Shown here: positions 1 to 10,828 of the stretch, piece after piece
Numbering within the stretch: the stretch's first letter is position 1
Layout of the letters: each line of letters starts with the position of its first letter
Assembly: GCF_036323735.1 (NCBI RefSeq)
Contig: NC_086031.1
Span: 37,045,725-37,109,724 of the forward strand
Length of the DNA: 64,000 bases
Direction of reading: 5' to 3'
From: Rattus norvegicus
Taxonomy: Eukaryota; Chordata; Mammalia; Rodentia; Muridae
Translations under genes and position numbers: made by a program
The notes under the pieces: model-generated
Told to the model about the DNA's origin: nothing
The model's database searches: none
The model's input: the letters and a program-made list of their open reading frames with translations, nothing else

Positions 1-120
1 AGAGAGAGACCGAGAGAGACCGAGAGAGATACCGAGAGAGAGACCGAGAGACCAAGAGAGAGAGAAAGACAGAGAGACAGAGAGACACACAGAGAGACTG
101 AGAGACAGATAGACTAGAGA
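1..120. repeat. Imperfect GAGAGACC-type purine repeat
   Basis: Runs of GAGA are broken every 8-12 bases by CC or AC. The left end is cut by the window edge, so full length is unknown. Confidence 0.9.
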
Positions 121-594
121 GGATGAGGAGAGAGGCAAAAGAGAAAGAGATCTAGGTGGCTGAGGATCCTTTTATGTGTATCATGTAACACATGTGGCAT
201 ATGTGGCATCTGCAGATGATGACATAAGCCACTGTTAGGTCCCAGAGAGAAGGCTATTGTGACCTCCTGTTTGAAAACAACTATAGCTTTCACATGGTAT
301 TATGTTAGAATGTTTAGTTTATAAAAGACTATTTTTTGTTCTCAACCTCAGTGCCATGTTATGAACTGACATGAATTTGGTCTTGGGGTTAAGACAGAAT
401 TTCTAGTTATTGAAATAGTGCTAAATATACTTGTGCCCTTTTGGCATACTTCTTTATGTAAAATCGTGTTCTCAGCATGGTAACCATAAAATCAAAATGC
501 AGAGGCGGAAATGGCTTTATGTAGAAAGCCTTTGTCATGCAAGTATGACTATCAGAATTCTGATCATAGAAATCAAGTAAATTCAAGTAAAGGA
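121..594. other. No feature seen
   Basis: AT-rich sequence with many stops in all frames and no SINE, L1 or LTR hallmark that I recognise. Confidence 0.6.
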
Positions 595-785
595 TTTGTA
601 ATTGTTCTGTAACCTCAACACTTGGAAGGCAGAGGGATGGGTTACTTGGCGAATTCTGGCCCATTTGGGTAGCCAAATTTGTGACCTCTGGCTTCAGCAA
701 GAGGCTCAGACTAAATAAACAAAGTCCATAGGACCGAGGGAGTACTTAACAAGTGAACAGGCACACACAAAGGTATGCATATCTC
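595..785 (+). mobile_element. B4/RSINE1-like SINE fragment
   Basis: The order is a B1-like core (AACCTCAACACTTGGAAGGC), a degenerate middle, an AGAGGCTCAGACTAAATAAA segment in place of the usual 'gagaccctgtctcaaaaa', and a short CA-containing tail. This is the arrangement of rodent B4/RSINE1 elements. The 5' tRNA-like part is missing or too decayed to see. Confidence 0.6.
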
Positions 786-799
786 CCCCCAACATATAT

Positions 800-990
800 A
801 TGAAATCAATATTGATCAACTGATGAACACAGAAATGCTTCACACCCTGAAGTATCAAATATTCAACCAATTTGTAATTATTTATCTAAATACATAAATA
901 AACATCTATCTCATTAGTGTGTAAATATGCTTATTATATGTATTTGGCCAAATTGATTTAAAATTCATTTCTTTAGTTTCCAAGGTCATG
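800..990 (+). repeat. Unnamed dispersed repeat, copy 1 of 3
   Basis: This block aligns by eye with 19413-19625 and 61052-61185. Shared blocks are an AAATCAATATTGATCAA-like start, GAAATGCT, TATCAAATATT and a CATCTATCTCATTAGTGTG-like block followed by an AAATATGCT-like end. I do not recognise the family. It could be an old L1 3' end, an ancient DNA transposon or an old segmental copy. Confidence 0.5.
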
Positions 991-1267
991 AACCTATATT
1001 TCTCTATTTATTTTATATCTTTACATACCAAGAGTTCCATACATGGTTTTGGGTTATAAACCTATTGATCAGTTATTTTTTCAGCTACTGTGAAACGAGC
1101 CAATTTAAGCCAAATTAGATTGTATTAAAGCCAGGATTATTGGGAAGTTGTTCTCAGGCAATTTGACTAGCCCAAAGGATAGAGGCTAGGTTAGTAATCA
1201 TGGGGATGAGGATGGAGATCAGAGAGAAAGAAAAAGTGTGGGTGCATGTGTAGAGTGAGAAAAAATA
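991..1267. other. No feature seen
   Basis: AT-rich sequence with no recognisable repeat hallmark or coding potential, leading into the purine tract. Confidence 0.55.
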
Positions 1268-1445
1268 GAAAGAATAAGGGTAAGGGAATGGGGAAGGAGG
1301 AGAAGAAAAGAAGAAAGAAGAGGAGGAGGAGAAGAAGGGGGAAAAGGAGGAGGAGGAAAAGGAGGAGGAGGAAAAGGAGGAGGAGGAGGAGGGGAAGAAG
1401 AGGAGGAGGAGGAGGAGGAGGAGGAGGAGGAGGAGGAGGAGGAAG
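1268..1445. repeat. GGA/GAA polypurine tract
   Basis: About 175 bases are almost pure purine on the plus strand, ending in roughly 14 uninterrupted GGA units (about 1397-1442). Open frames through it encode only poly-Gly, poly-Arg, poly-Ser or poly-Pro and are artefacts of the repeat. Confidence 0.95.
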
Positions 1446-1621
1446 AGAGACCAAAATAACTCAATTATATTAGGGAGGAGCCCATGGACTGGAAAGCTGA
1501 AGACTGAGGGATGCTGGGAGAACTTGCAGGTCAGGTCTACTTTGATATGCAAAATATGAACATCAATCCTTTGTCTCAGTCCAAAACCAACTTCCTTTTA
1601 AGTCTATGATTAAGGGGCTTG

Positions 1622-2229
1622 CTTTTTTTCTTTTTTTCTTAGATATGTTATGTATTTACATCTCAAATATTATCCCCTTTACCCCCATCTCCCCACTTCC
1701 ATGCTTCTATGAAGATGCTCCCACTCCCGTACCCCAACTCCCACCTCAACACCCTGGTGTGCTGCTACACTGTGGAAATCAGGCTTCCCTGGACCAAGGG
1801 CTTCTCCTGTTGATGTCAGGCAATGCCATCCTCTGCAACATATGCAGCTGGACCCATGGGTACCCCCATGTGTACTCTTTGGTTGGTTGTTTAGTCCCTG
1901 CGAGCTGTGGGGTGTCTGGTTGGTTGATATTGTTTTTCTTCCTATGGGGTTGCAAACCCCTTCAGCTACTTCAGTCCCTTCTCTAACTATAACTATTGGA
2001 GTTCCTGTGCTCGGTCTGATGGTTAGCTGCAAGTATCCTCGTCTGTGTCAGTAAGGCTCTGGTAGAGACTCTCAGGAGACATTCATATCAGGCTCCTGGC
2101 AGCAAAGAACTTCTTGGCATCATCAACAGTAACTGGGTTTGGTGGCTGTATGTATATGGATTGGATCTCCAGGTGGGGCAGGCTCTAAATGGCCATTCCT
2201 TCAGTCTCTGCTCAACTCTTTCTCCCTCT

Positions 2230-2303
<74 letters not shown>

Positions 2304-3957
2304 TTCTCCCTTGTAAGAAAGGCTGAAGCATCCACATTTTGGTCTTCCTTCTTCTTGAGCTTCATATCATCTATGAATTGTATCTTGGGTATTCCAAGCA
2401 TTAGGGCTTATAATATCCACCTATCAGTGAGTGTAAACCATTTGTGTTCTTATGTGACTGGGTGACCCCACTCAGGATGATATTTTCTAGTTTTGTCCAT
2501 TTGTCTAAGAATTTCATGTAGTCATTATTTTTAATAGATGAGTAGTATTTCACTGTGAAAATGTACATGAATATTTCTATATTCATTTCTCTGTTGAAGG
2601 ACATCTGGGTTCTTTCCAGCTACTGGCTAGTATAAATAAGGCTGATATGAAGATAGTGGATCATGTGCCTTTGTTGTATGTTGAAGCATATTTTGGGTAT
2701 ATGCACAGAAATAGTATAGCTGGGTCCTCAAGTATACTCTGTAAAATTTTCTGAGGAACCACTAAACTGATTTTCAGAGTGATTTTCTATACATCCTTGC
2801 CAGCATCTGCTGTCACCTATTTGTTCTTGGTCAGTATGACTGGTGCAAGGTGGAATCTCAGGTTTGTTTTGATTTGTATTTCCTTGATGACTAAGGATCT
2901 AAGGATGTTGAACATTTCTTTAGGTGCTTCTTAGTCATTTGAGATTCCTTAGTTGAGAATTCTTTACTTAGCCATGCACCCCATTTTTAAAAGAATTATT
3001 TGATTCTCTGGAGTCTAACTTCTTGAGTTCTTTGCATATATTAGATATTGGCCCTCTATGGGATGTAGGATTGGTAAAGATCTTTTCCCAATCTGTTGGT
3101 TGCTATTTTTGTCGTATTGAGAGTGTCCTTTGCCTTACATAAGCTTTTTAATTTAATGAGGCCCCATTTGTCAACTCTTGATTTTAGAACATAAGCCATT
3201 GGTGTACTGTTCAGGAAAATTGCCCCTGTGCCTATGTGTTCGAGGCTATCCTCCACTTTCTTTTCTTTTGGTTTCAGTGTATCTACTTTTCCCTGGATGT
3301 CTTTGAATCAGTTGTACTTGAGATTTGTAGAAAGAGATAAGAATGTGTAAATTTGCATTCTTCTACGTCTAACCTCTGGTTGAACCAGCAAAATTTATTG
3401 AAAATTTTGTCTTTTTCTTTGGATAGTTTTAACTCCTTCATCAAGTGACCATAGATGTATGCGTTCATTTCTGGGTCTTCAATTCAATTCCATTGATCTA
3501 CCTGCCTCTCTCTGTACCAGTACCAGACAGTTTTTATCACAATTGATCTGTATTACAGCCTGAGGTCAGGGATGGTATTTCCCACAGAAATTATTTTATT
3601 GTTGAGAATAATTTTTGATATCCTGGGTTTTCTGTTGTTCCAAATGAATTTGCAAATGTTCTTTCTAACTCTATAAAGAATTGAGTAGGAATTTTGATGG
3701 GGACTGCATTGAACCTGTAGGTTGCTTTTGGCAAAGTGGCCATTTTTACTATATTAATCTTGCCAATCCATAAGCATGAGAGATTTTTTTATCTTCTGAG
3801 ATCTTCTTCAATTTCTTTCTTCAGAGTTTTGAAGTTCTTGTCATACAGAACTTTCACTTTCATGGTTAGAGTCACACCAAGATATTTTGTATTATTTGTG
3901 ACTGCTGTGAAAGGTGTCATTTTCCTAATTTCTTTCATCTAAAACTTATTAATTTTA
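1622..3957 (-). mobile_element. L1-A: old 5'-truncated L1 (3' UTR and C-terminal half of ORF2)
   Basis: Read on the minus strand, this starts in the ORF2 thumb region near 3957. It runs through the C-terminal region (2400-3900) and the 3' UTR (about 1640-2390), and ends in an A-rich tail seen as a T-rich run at 1622-1640. Hallmarks include the complement of the 'ATGCACTCATTGATAAGTGG'-like ORF2 end near 2400-2440 and the 'gcagctggacccatggg' 3' UTR block near 1845. ORF2 is broken by many stops, the longest open piece being only 60-70 codons. A long CT expansion at 2234-2301 sits in the 3' UTR. Divergence from the young L1 at 44.8-46.4 kb indicates an old Lx-type copy. No convincing target-site duplication was seen. 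Confidence 0.88.
2234..2301. repeat. (CT)n microsatellite inside L1-A
   Basis: About 34 CT units. It begins at a pyrimidine-rich TTTCCTCTCT stretch of the L1 3' UTR, so the repeat probably grew in place after insertion. Confidence 0.95.
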
Positions 3958-3961
3958 CCAG

Positions 3962-4243
3962 CTTGCCATCCTACCCACAATGGAAGAGAGTTCCTCTTCC
4001 TCAACATCCTTGCCAGCACCTGCCCGCACCTGAGTTTTTGATCTTAGCCATTATTACTGGTATGAGGTAGAATCTTAGGGTTGTTTTGATTCACATTTCC
4101 ATGATGACTAAGGATTTTGAATATTTATTTATGTGCTTCTCATTCATTTGTTACTCCTCAGTTGAGAATTTTTGTTTAGTTCTGTACTCCACTTTTTAGA
4201 GGTTTATTTGATTTTCTGGCATCTACCTTCTTCAGTTCTTTGT
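3962..4243 (-). mobile_element. L1 ORF2 C-terminal fragment, minus orientation
   Basis: Matches the ORF2 region around the cysteine-rich C-terminal domain, the same segment seen at 22200-22480, on the minus strand. It stops abruptly at 4243, where sequence from an earlier part of ORF2 begins in the opposite orientation. The 3' UTR is missing. Confidence 0.8.
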
Positions 4244-4483
4244 AAGTCTCTGAAGAAAGAAATTGAAGAAGATCTCAGAAGATAGATCTTCCATGGTCAT
4301 GGATTGGCAGGATTGATATAGTAAAAATGGCCATCTTGCTGAAAACCATTTATAGATTCAATGCAATCCACACCAAAATTCCAACCATATTCTTCATAGA
4401 GTTAGAAAGAGCAATTTCAAATTCATTTGGAATAACAAAAAAACCCAGGAGAGGGAAAACTATTCTCAACAATAAAAGGTGCT
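4244..4483 (+). mobile_element. L1 ORF2 fragment in inverted orientation
   Basis: Plus-strand ORF2 from the region coding for '..KKEIEEDLRR..WKDLPW.WIGRI..', ending in '..FIWNNKK'. It abuts the minus-oriented ORF2 piece at 3962-4243. Head-to-head ORF2 pieces from different positions are typical of L1 5' inversion by twin priming, though the two pieces may also come from separate copies. Confidence 0.8.
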
Positions 4484-4572
4484 TGTTTTCAAACCTGATT
4501 TCCTGAGTTTCATCCTTGGGCCCCACATGTTGGAAAGAGAGGATGGAGTGAAAGTTGTCATTCAACCTGCAC
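4484..4572 (+). mobile_element. B3-like SINE fragment
   Basis: Contains 'cctgagtttcatccttgggccccacatg', which matches the B-box and middle of B3/B2-type SINEs. It is truncated at both ends. Confidence 0.55.
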
Positions 4573-5436
4573 ACAATAACTAAGTATAAAGCATTTTTAA
4601 TGTTTCTTCAGGATAATGGTGTCATCTCTACAAGAAGGCTAAACTGTGATGTTCTCTTTCAACTTCTTTCTGGTTCTCAGTCTGACCCCTCCTTTTGTGT
4701 ACTTCTTCCCCGTTTAGCTGTTGTCATGAAATTTTGAAGATTGTTCTTCAACAATGAAATATCCATACATATCAGTTTTAATTTTAGAGACACTGGTCCT
4801 TAGATTGTTCTTGTGTCTTCCTATCCTGTTTGCTTTCACAAACACAGCCAGTCTTCTAGACCATTGCAGGGCCTCACACCTCTAGAAGTCTTATATTGTT
4901 CTTGTGTTATCTGGAATCTGGCCTCTCATCCCTCAAGCAAACTTCAGTCAACTGAATGCTTAGCTACAAAATTTACTGCTTAAATAAAGACATAAAACCA
5001 TTCAGTCTAGTAACTCCCAGACCATGGTTTAACTTTTATTCCTTTGTTTGTTCTAGGCCATTAGTCATCTGCCCATTCACAGGTCAGTGTCTTTTTCTTC
5101 CTCGATTGTTTACTATCATACAAAGGAGTTTGTCCCTCAGCCTGGCTTTCTCCTTTCAATGACTTTTTTTTTTTGCTGTCTATCAAAATGGACAATTGAA
5201 GTGTCCTGACCCTTTAGTAGCAGACAGTATTCTAAGGATCAAATTCCTGGGATCCCTCTGCTGTTCAAGGTCCTGTCCACTTTCTCTCTATAACCACAGA
5301 GGATGTGAGTCATGTCCTGGCAATCTAGCTTTGGTATCTATGAAAGATAAATTCAATGAGTTGCTATGAAGGCAAAAACCCAACCTTTAGTTCAAATTTC
5401 TTATATAATTTGGCATAGTAATGGCTTCTAAATTAA
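4573..5436. other. No feature seen
   Basis: AT-rich sequence with short open frames only (60-70 codons) and no recognisable homology. A T-run lies at about 5164-5174. Confidence 0.55.
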
Positions 5437-5444
5437 TATATATA

Positions 5445-5496
<52 letters not shown>
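5437..5496. repeat. (TA)n microsatellite
   Basis: An uninterrupted or nearly uninterrupted alternating TA run of about 60 bases. The sequence following it (about 5504-5570) faintly resembles a B2/B3 SINE start but is too weak to call. Confidence 0.95.
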
Positions 5497-5500
<4 letters not shown>

Positions 5501-5569
5501 CAGGACTAGAAAGAGAGCTCAGAAAGGAAAGATACTTGCTGTCAAGTGTAGAATGACAGGGAAAAAATC

Positions 5570-5984
5570 CACATGTGGTCTGTACATATAAAATTCTTTT
5601 TTTCTCCCATATGGGTACTTTAGTTGTAAAGCACCTAGGAAGAAAACACATTGCATTGAACTTTCTAAAAATTCAGACTGACTAATTAGACCTTCCATAA
5701 CTGGACAGCTGGAGTTCCAGAATCTAATTACAGTTTATCTTAGGCTATCATTAACCCCTTAAAACCTATCCATCTTACACAGTGACACATCCAATCTTTT
5801 TGTAATATCCTAAGAAACCCTTAGCTTTCATCAACACAAAAGTTAAGAATGACATCAGATAGGCTGAGACACAGGGATTTTTCAACTTTTCTGGGATTAG
5901 AATACTGTTTCTATTTATGTATTTGAAAAGTCCCTTGATTTGTGTCTTTTGTTATTCTGTTGCTAAAACAAAACTATTACCTCA
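5570..5984. other. No feature seen
   Basis: AT-rich, with stops in all frames and no repeat hallmark. Confidence 0.5.
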
Positions 5985-6505
5985 TTAGAATGTGACACTT
6001 GAGGTAATGAATAAACTACCTTATTCCATTTTAGGTGAAAGTTGTGTTTTAGTGTTAGCACATGAAACCTCTATTCTTGGCGAGCATCATACCATATATT
6101 GTCCTAGTGTTAACTGGCTACATGACACTGCTGAGACCCTCCTGAGAAAAATTCTCAAATTTTCCCAGGATGGCCTATGGGCATGTCTGTGGGAGATTGT
6201 CTTGATTGGTAATTCATGTAGTAGAGCCCACCCTCTGTGGGTGGCATCATCCCCTAGTCAGGTAGGTGGTCCTGGCCCATACAAGGAAGCTAGTAAGGCT
6301 CAGCCTGAACAATCCAGGAAACAGCCTTTCTCCTGGTTTCTGCTTTAAGTTCCAGTTTGATTTCTTTTCTTCTTCTTCTTCTTTTTTTTTTCTTACTGAA
6401 TTCTCTTAATGATAGGCTGTAATGTGAAAAATGTAGATCAACAAACCCTTTGCTCCCCAAGTTGCTTTTGGTCAGAGTACATTATTACAGCAAGAGAAAA
6501 GAAAA
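5985..6505 (+). repeat. Rodent LTR-type dispersed repeat, copy 1
   Basis: The right part carries 'aacaaaccctttgctccccaag' and 'ttgcttttggtcagagt..attacagcaagagaaa', the 3' end of a common rodent LTR-like repeat. The middle 'gattgtcttgattggtaatt..' and 'caggtaggtggtcctgg' also match. The same family occurs at 42366-42650 (plus) and 61263-61615 (minus). I believe it is MaLR/ERVL-like but cannot verify the name. Confidence 0.6.
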
Positions 6506-7176
6506 TATACCATAGGCCAACAGGCTTTTTTGACGTCTAACCTATGCTCACTGCCTTGATTCCCATCATGTGATTCTCAATCCTTGGGCTCTTGATGAAT
6601 AAGCGCATACTGCCTGGAGCCTGCTTCAGTCACCAGGCCCACCTCTGTTCTGTCTTCTCTGAATATAAAACACTCCCTTCCGTTCTTGCAGCACTTGTTA
6701 TTTTCTCCCTTGCACTGTAATTATGTACAGCTTGTCTTCATTAATAGCTTAACCTTTCGTTGATATTAGGAATCTTAGTCATTTTTATGCCTCTCCCGCC
6801 CTCCTCATAATCACTGACTCACTGGCCTTGTCCATGGCTGGCTCTGGATAATTAATTATTGAGTTATGCTCAATAACTGACTAATTAATTTTAAAAATTA
6901 TATCATTGGAGCAGTTTCGTTTTGTATTTTTTTCAAAAGTAGCATTTCTATGCTTTAAGGTATTTTCATCTGCTTTTCTCTTGCTTCAAATGCACGGATG
7001 AATAACAACTCTATGGCTAGCCCCCTGGCACAAAGTCACTGGGAAGCAATGACATAAAGGACAGCTGTTTAGACATCCATGTCCTATGGAGTCAAACAGA
7101 ACTTATGCCCAGGAGAAAATAGATGTGAGGAGCATTTCAATACAAATGTGCATAACATATGCCTGTAAAAGTAATG
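6506..7176. other. No feature seen
   Basis: About 670 bases of AT-rich sequence with no gene or recognised repeat. Confidence 0.5.
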
Positions 7177-7565
7177 GAGAGAGGCCTCAGAGATGGCTCA
7201 GTGGGTAAAGTGTTTACTGTGCAAGCATGAAGATCCGAGTTTAATCCTCAACACCCTTGTAAAATGTGGTGGCAGCATCCTCAGTATAACCCCAGTGAAA
7301 AGAGGAGCAGAAAAAAGCTGGGTCTTGATGGCTCTCCAGTCTATAAAATACAATACATTGAGCACTGGGTTCAGTGTAAGATCCGGTCTGTAAAATTAAG
7401 ACACAGAAGTGATTAAAAAAGACACCCATGACACAAGCATATACAAACAACACATACACAAACACACACACACACACACACACTACACACACACACTAAA
7501 CATACACACTAAACATACACACTAAACACACACACACATACACATACTACACACACAGTATCAAA
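7177..7565 (+). mobile_element. B4/RSINE1-type SINE with CA-rich tail
   Basis: Starts with the tRNA-like 'cagagatggctcagtgggtaaag', followed by a B-box-like 'gatccgagtttaatcctcaaca', a long middle, and a CA-rich 3' end (7458-7560). The order fits B4/RSINE1. Confidence 0.75.
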
Positions 7566-7904
7566 GCAGATTGAGAATTTGAAATAATTTATAAGAACAT
7601 GAAATGCACTGAATTGCAACCATGTCCTGAGACCCCATAATTTCATCTTGCATTTCATTCCTGTTAGTGTCAATTACACATACTTTGCTTCCTCTTTACT
7701 TATTGTGCATTTTGAGTAGCTGTGTTGCTGGGACTGAGTCTTTAAATTTCTTTCTAGGTCATTGGAAGTCTTCTCCTTGGCAACTACTGGCTTTAAACCT
7801 TTTACCCATAGCACCATCAACATGTCTCCTTTCTCTTCATAACAAATAATTTAATAGCATATTGATCTATAGAGTTCATTACTTTATCAGACAGGATCTT
7901 AAAG
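7566..7904. other. No feature seen
   Basis: No coding potential or repeat hallmark recognised. Confidence 0.5.
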
Positions 7905-8067
7905 CCCATAGAGATGGCCAAGTATAAAGCCACTTGCCACAGAGCCTAATAACCTGAGTTTCATCCCCAGGATCTAGTGAGTAGAAAGAGGGAACCAACC
8001 CCAAAACTTATCCTCTAATTTATGCAAACACATCATGGTATGTACAAAATGATCCAATGCACACACG

Positions 8068-8161
<94 letters not shown>
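7905..8161 (+). mobile_element. B3-type SINE with CA/GA tail
   Basis: 'agagatggccaagtataaagccacttgcc' is the tRNA-like head, 'cctgagtttcatccccagg' the B-box region, and the element ends in (CA)n at 8070-8111 followed by (GA)n at 8112-8161. Microsatellite tails are usual for B3. Confidence 0.75.
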
Positions 8162-8164
<3 letters not shown>

Positions 8165-8943
8165 TGGTGATATCTTTGTCTAAAAATACCTTTCACTTTT
8201 GAAGACCTTGAACTTTTTTTAGACCTTCCAGTCAATTTAATAACATTCACTGAGAGTACCTAAGACCGTATGCTTTATCCATTGCCCTACTGTGTATTCT
8301 ACCTGTTTAAGTTTAACCTGTCTTTAGGTCAAAAATGTAACCAACCTGACTTGCCTTGGATTGCAATGCAATGAACATTTACAGGCTAAGCCAATGAATA
8401 GCCTTGATTTTTAGTTGTGTATTCTTCCATGCCTTTTACCCAGATCAAAATATATGAGTATGCCATGATGATTTGCTGAAAGCAGCCTAGAGAATGAAAG
8501 CAACATCAAACAACAAATATCTCACATAGGTTGTAAATAGCATGTAATATAAGTTGGTAACATCCGTGTGAGGAGTTAAATTATATGGTGGTCCAAGTAG
8601 GATCAATAAGTTAACATCTTTCCTTGGAAAAGTCTGCTAAAGATCCCTGTGAAGAATTTACCATGCAGTGTTTTATGTGCTTTTTAATAAATACAGAGCA
8701 AAGCCTGCCTTTTGTATTCATTAGGAACAGGCAATAGAGGCAGGCACAGTACACAATCTCAACACATAGGCCTGATACATGCAACAGACAGATAGCAAAG
8801 GCAGACTACTCACAAAAGGCAGAAGACACAGGGACAAAAAGGATTTCCAATTTGTACTTGCTCTTGGTCAAAGTCTTCCAATATTAACTCTCCTTGTTTG
8901 ATTTTTTTAATGCAACACACACCACATAAAATCTTCTACAGTA
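8165..8943. other. No feature seen
   Basis: About 780 bases without recognisable repeat or coding sequence. It ends at the left target-site duplication of the next L1. Confidence 0.5.
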
Positions 8944-8960
8944 TGATCTTAAACATTTTT

Positions 8961-9321
8961 TTGAATTTTTTTTATTAACTTGAGTATTTCTTATTTACAT
9001 TTCGAGTGTTATTCCCTTTCCCGGTTTCCAGGTAAGCATCCCCCTAATTCCTCCCCCTCCTCTTCTTTATGGGTGTTCCTCTCCCCATCCTCCCCCCATT
9101 GCTGCCCTCCCCCCAACAATCTAGTTCACTGGGGGTTCAGTCTTAGCAGGACCACCACTGGTGCTCTTACTAGGATACCCATTGCTACCTATGAGGTCAG
9201 AGTCCAGGGTCAGTCAATGTATAGTCTTTAAGTAGTGGCTTAGTCCCTGGAAGCTCTGGTTGCTTGGCATTGTTGTACATATAGGGTCTCGAGCCCCTTC
9301 AAGCTCTTCCAGTTCTTTCTC
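8961..9321 (-). mobile_element. 5'-truncated young L1, 3' UTR only, with 17-bp target-site duplication
   Basis: The minus strand carries the rat L1 3' UTR: the conserved 'ggggctcgagaccc' area, the C-rich tract seen on plus at 9038-9115, and a poly-A tail seen as T at 8961-8979. It is flanked by the perfect direct repeat TGATCTTAAACATTTTT at 8944-8960 and 9322-9338. The site reads TTTTT/AA, matching the L1 endonuclease preference. An internal segment of the promoter-distal UTR is slightly shortened relative to the copy at 47.6-47.9 kb. Confidence 0.95.
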
Positions 9322-9514
9322 TGATCTTAAACATTTTTAATGTGCCCCCTCTGTGTCATAACCATTCCTCTCCAGTACTGTTGCTTGTTTCATTTTCTAA
9401 TTATAATTATTCTCAGTTTCTAACAATCCAAAGTGATGGTATACCAAGGTCTCCAAGTTTTAAAATCTTCCCTGAGAGTGATACCCACTCAACGCTCTGT
9501 GACAGAGAGATTAT

Positions 9515-10318
9515 GTGTTTGTGGAATGACCTTGAAAACCATTTCATGCTGAGTGAGGTAACACGATTACAGAAAAATACACATGGTATGCACTTACTGA
9601 TAAGTGGATATTAGCCCCAAAGCTCAAATTATCCAAGATACAATCCACAGACCACATGAAGCTCAAGAATTAGGATGACCAAAGTCCAGATGCTTCACTT
9701 CTTCTTAAAAGGGGGAATAAAACTATTGACAGGAGGGATATGGAGGCAAATTTTGGAGCAGAGACAGAAGAAATGGCCATTCAGAGTCTGCTCCACATGT
9801 GGCCCATATATATACAGCCATCAAAACTTGATAAGATTGATGAAGCTAAGAAATAGACGCTGATAGGAACTGAACATAGATGTCTCCTGAGAGTCACAGC
9901 CAGAGTATGTCAAATACTGAGACAAATGCTAGCAGTAAGGCATTGAAATGATAACTGGACCACCATAGGAGGAATTAAAGAATTGAAAGAGCTGAAGGGG
10001 CTTGTAGCCCCATTAGAACAACAATACCAACCAACCAGAGCTCAAGGGACTAAAACACTACCCAAAGACTATACATGGACTGACCCATGGATCCAGGGCA
10101 TATGTAGCAGAGGATGAGCACCAATGGAAGGAGAAGCCCTTGTTCCTACCAACGTTAGACCCCTAGTGTAGGGGAATGTTGGATGTGGGATGGGAAGGTG
10201 GGTGGAATGGAAAGAGAACACCCTTACAGAAGAAGGAGAGGGAGATGGGATAGGGGTCTTATGTCCAGGAAACAGGGAAAAGGAATAACATTTGAAATGT
10301 AAATAAAAAATATCCAAT
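9515..10318 (+). mobile_element. Old plus-strand L1 3' end (end of ORF2 and 3' UTR)
   Basis: Starts in the last ORF2 codons ('ctgagtgaggtaac..atgcacttactgataagtgg') and runs through the whole 3' UTR to 'ggaataacatttgaaatg' and the AATAAA at the end. It is much more diverged from the young L1 consensus than its neighbour at 8.96 kb. 5' truncated; the poly-A end is where an ID element landed. Confidence 0.88.
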
Positions 10319-10333
10319 AAAGAAACATTTCAG

Positions 10334-10429
10334 GGGGTTGGGGATTTAGTTCAGTGGTAGAGCGATTGCCTAGCAAGCATAAGGCCCTGGGTTCAGTCCC
10401 CAGCTCCGAAAAAAAGAAAAGAAAAGAAA
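10334..10429 (+). mobile_element. ID SINE (BC1/tRNA-Ala-derived) with 15-bp target-site duplication
   Basis: Body begins 'ggggttggggatttagttcag' and carries an A box (TAGTTCAGTGG) and a B box (GGGTTCAGTCC), then 'cccagctccg' and an A-rich AAAAGAAAAG tail. Flanked by AAAGAAACATTTCAG at 10319-10333 and 10430-10444. It inserted exactly at the poly-A end of the older L1. ID elements at this quality point to rat. Confidence 0.97.
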
Positions 10430-10509
10430 AAAGAAACATTTCAGCATATCCTTGAAAATCCAGTGTCTGTTGGTAAAATTGCACAAACCTTCCAGTGGAT
10501 AGTGGTGTA

Positions 10510-10828
10510 TTTAGAAATGAGTGGGTTGAAAAGATGGCTCAGTATGTAAAGTTCTTGCCTTGTAAGCATGGAAATCTGAGTCAGATTTCCTGTACATACA
10601 TAAAACGCTGGCCACAAAGCATGCACCCAGAACCCTTAGCATTAGGGAGCTGGAGACAGACACATTCCTGGAAATCTTTACCTAGCCAGTCTAAATCAAT
10701 AAGCCCTGACCTCAAAAAGAGACCCTGTCTCAAACCCTAGAAGGAGAACAATTATAGATAACTGATACTTCTGCTCTGTACATGTGTACACAACATGCAC
10801 CCACACATTCAATTAAAATGAAACCCAC
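10510..10828 (+). mobile_element. B4-type SINE
   Basis: tRNA-like head 'gatggctcagtatgtaaag', B1-like middle ('ttagcattagggagctggag'), then 'gaccctgtctcaaa' and a tail with 'catgcacccacaca'. The downstream ORR1 LTR inserted in or at its 3' tail. Confidence 0.8.

Noticed and set aside
1154..1552. Open frames of 75-132 codons across the GGA tract
   Set aside because: They encode only poly-Ser, poly-Leu, poly-Pro, poly-Arg or poly-Gly and exist in several frames at once, as expected from a triplet repeat.
10334..10408. tRNA-like A and B boxes as a possible tRNA gene (also 29427-29533 and 63285-63462)
   Set aside because: The sequence is that of ID or B2 SINEs with A-rich tails and target-site duplications; no cloverleaf acceptor stem was seen.
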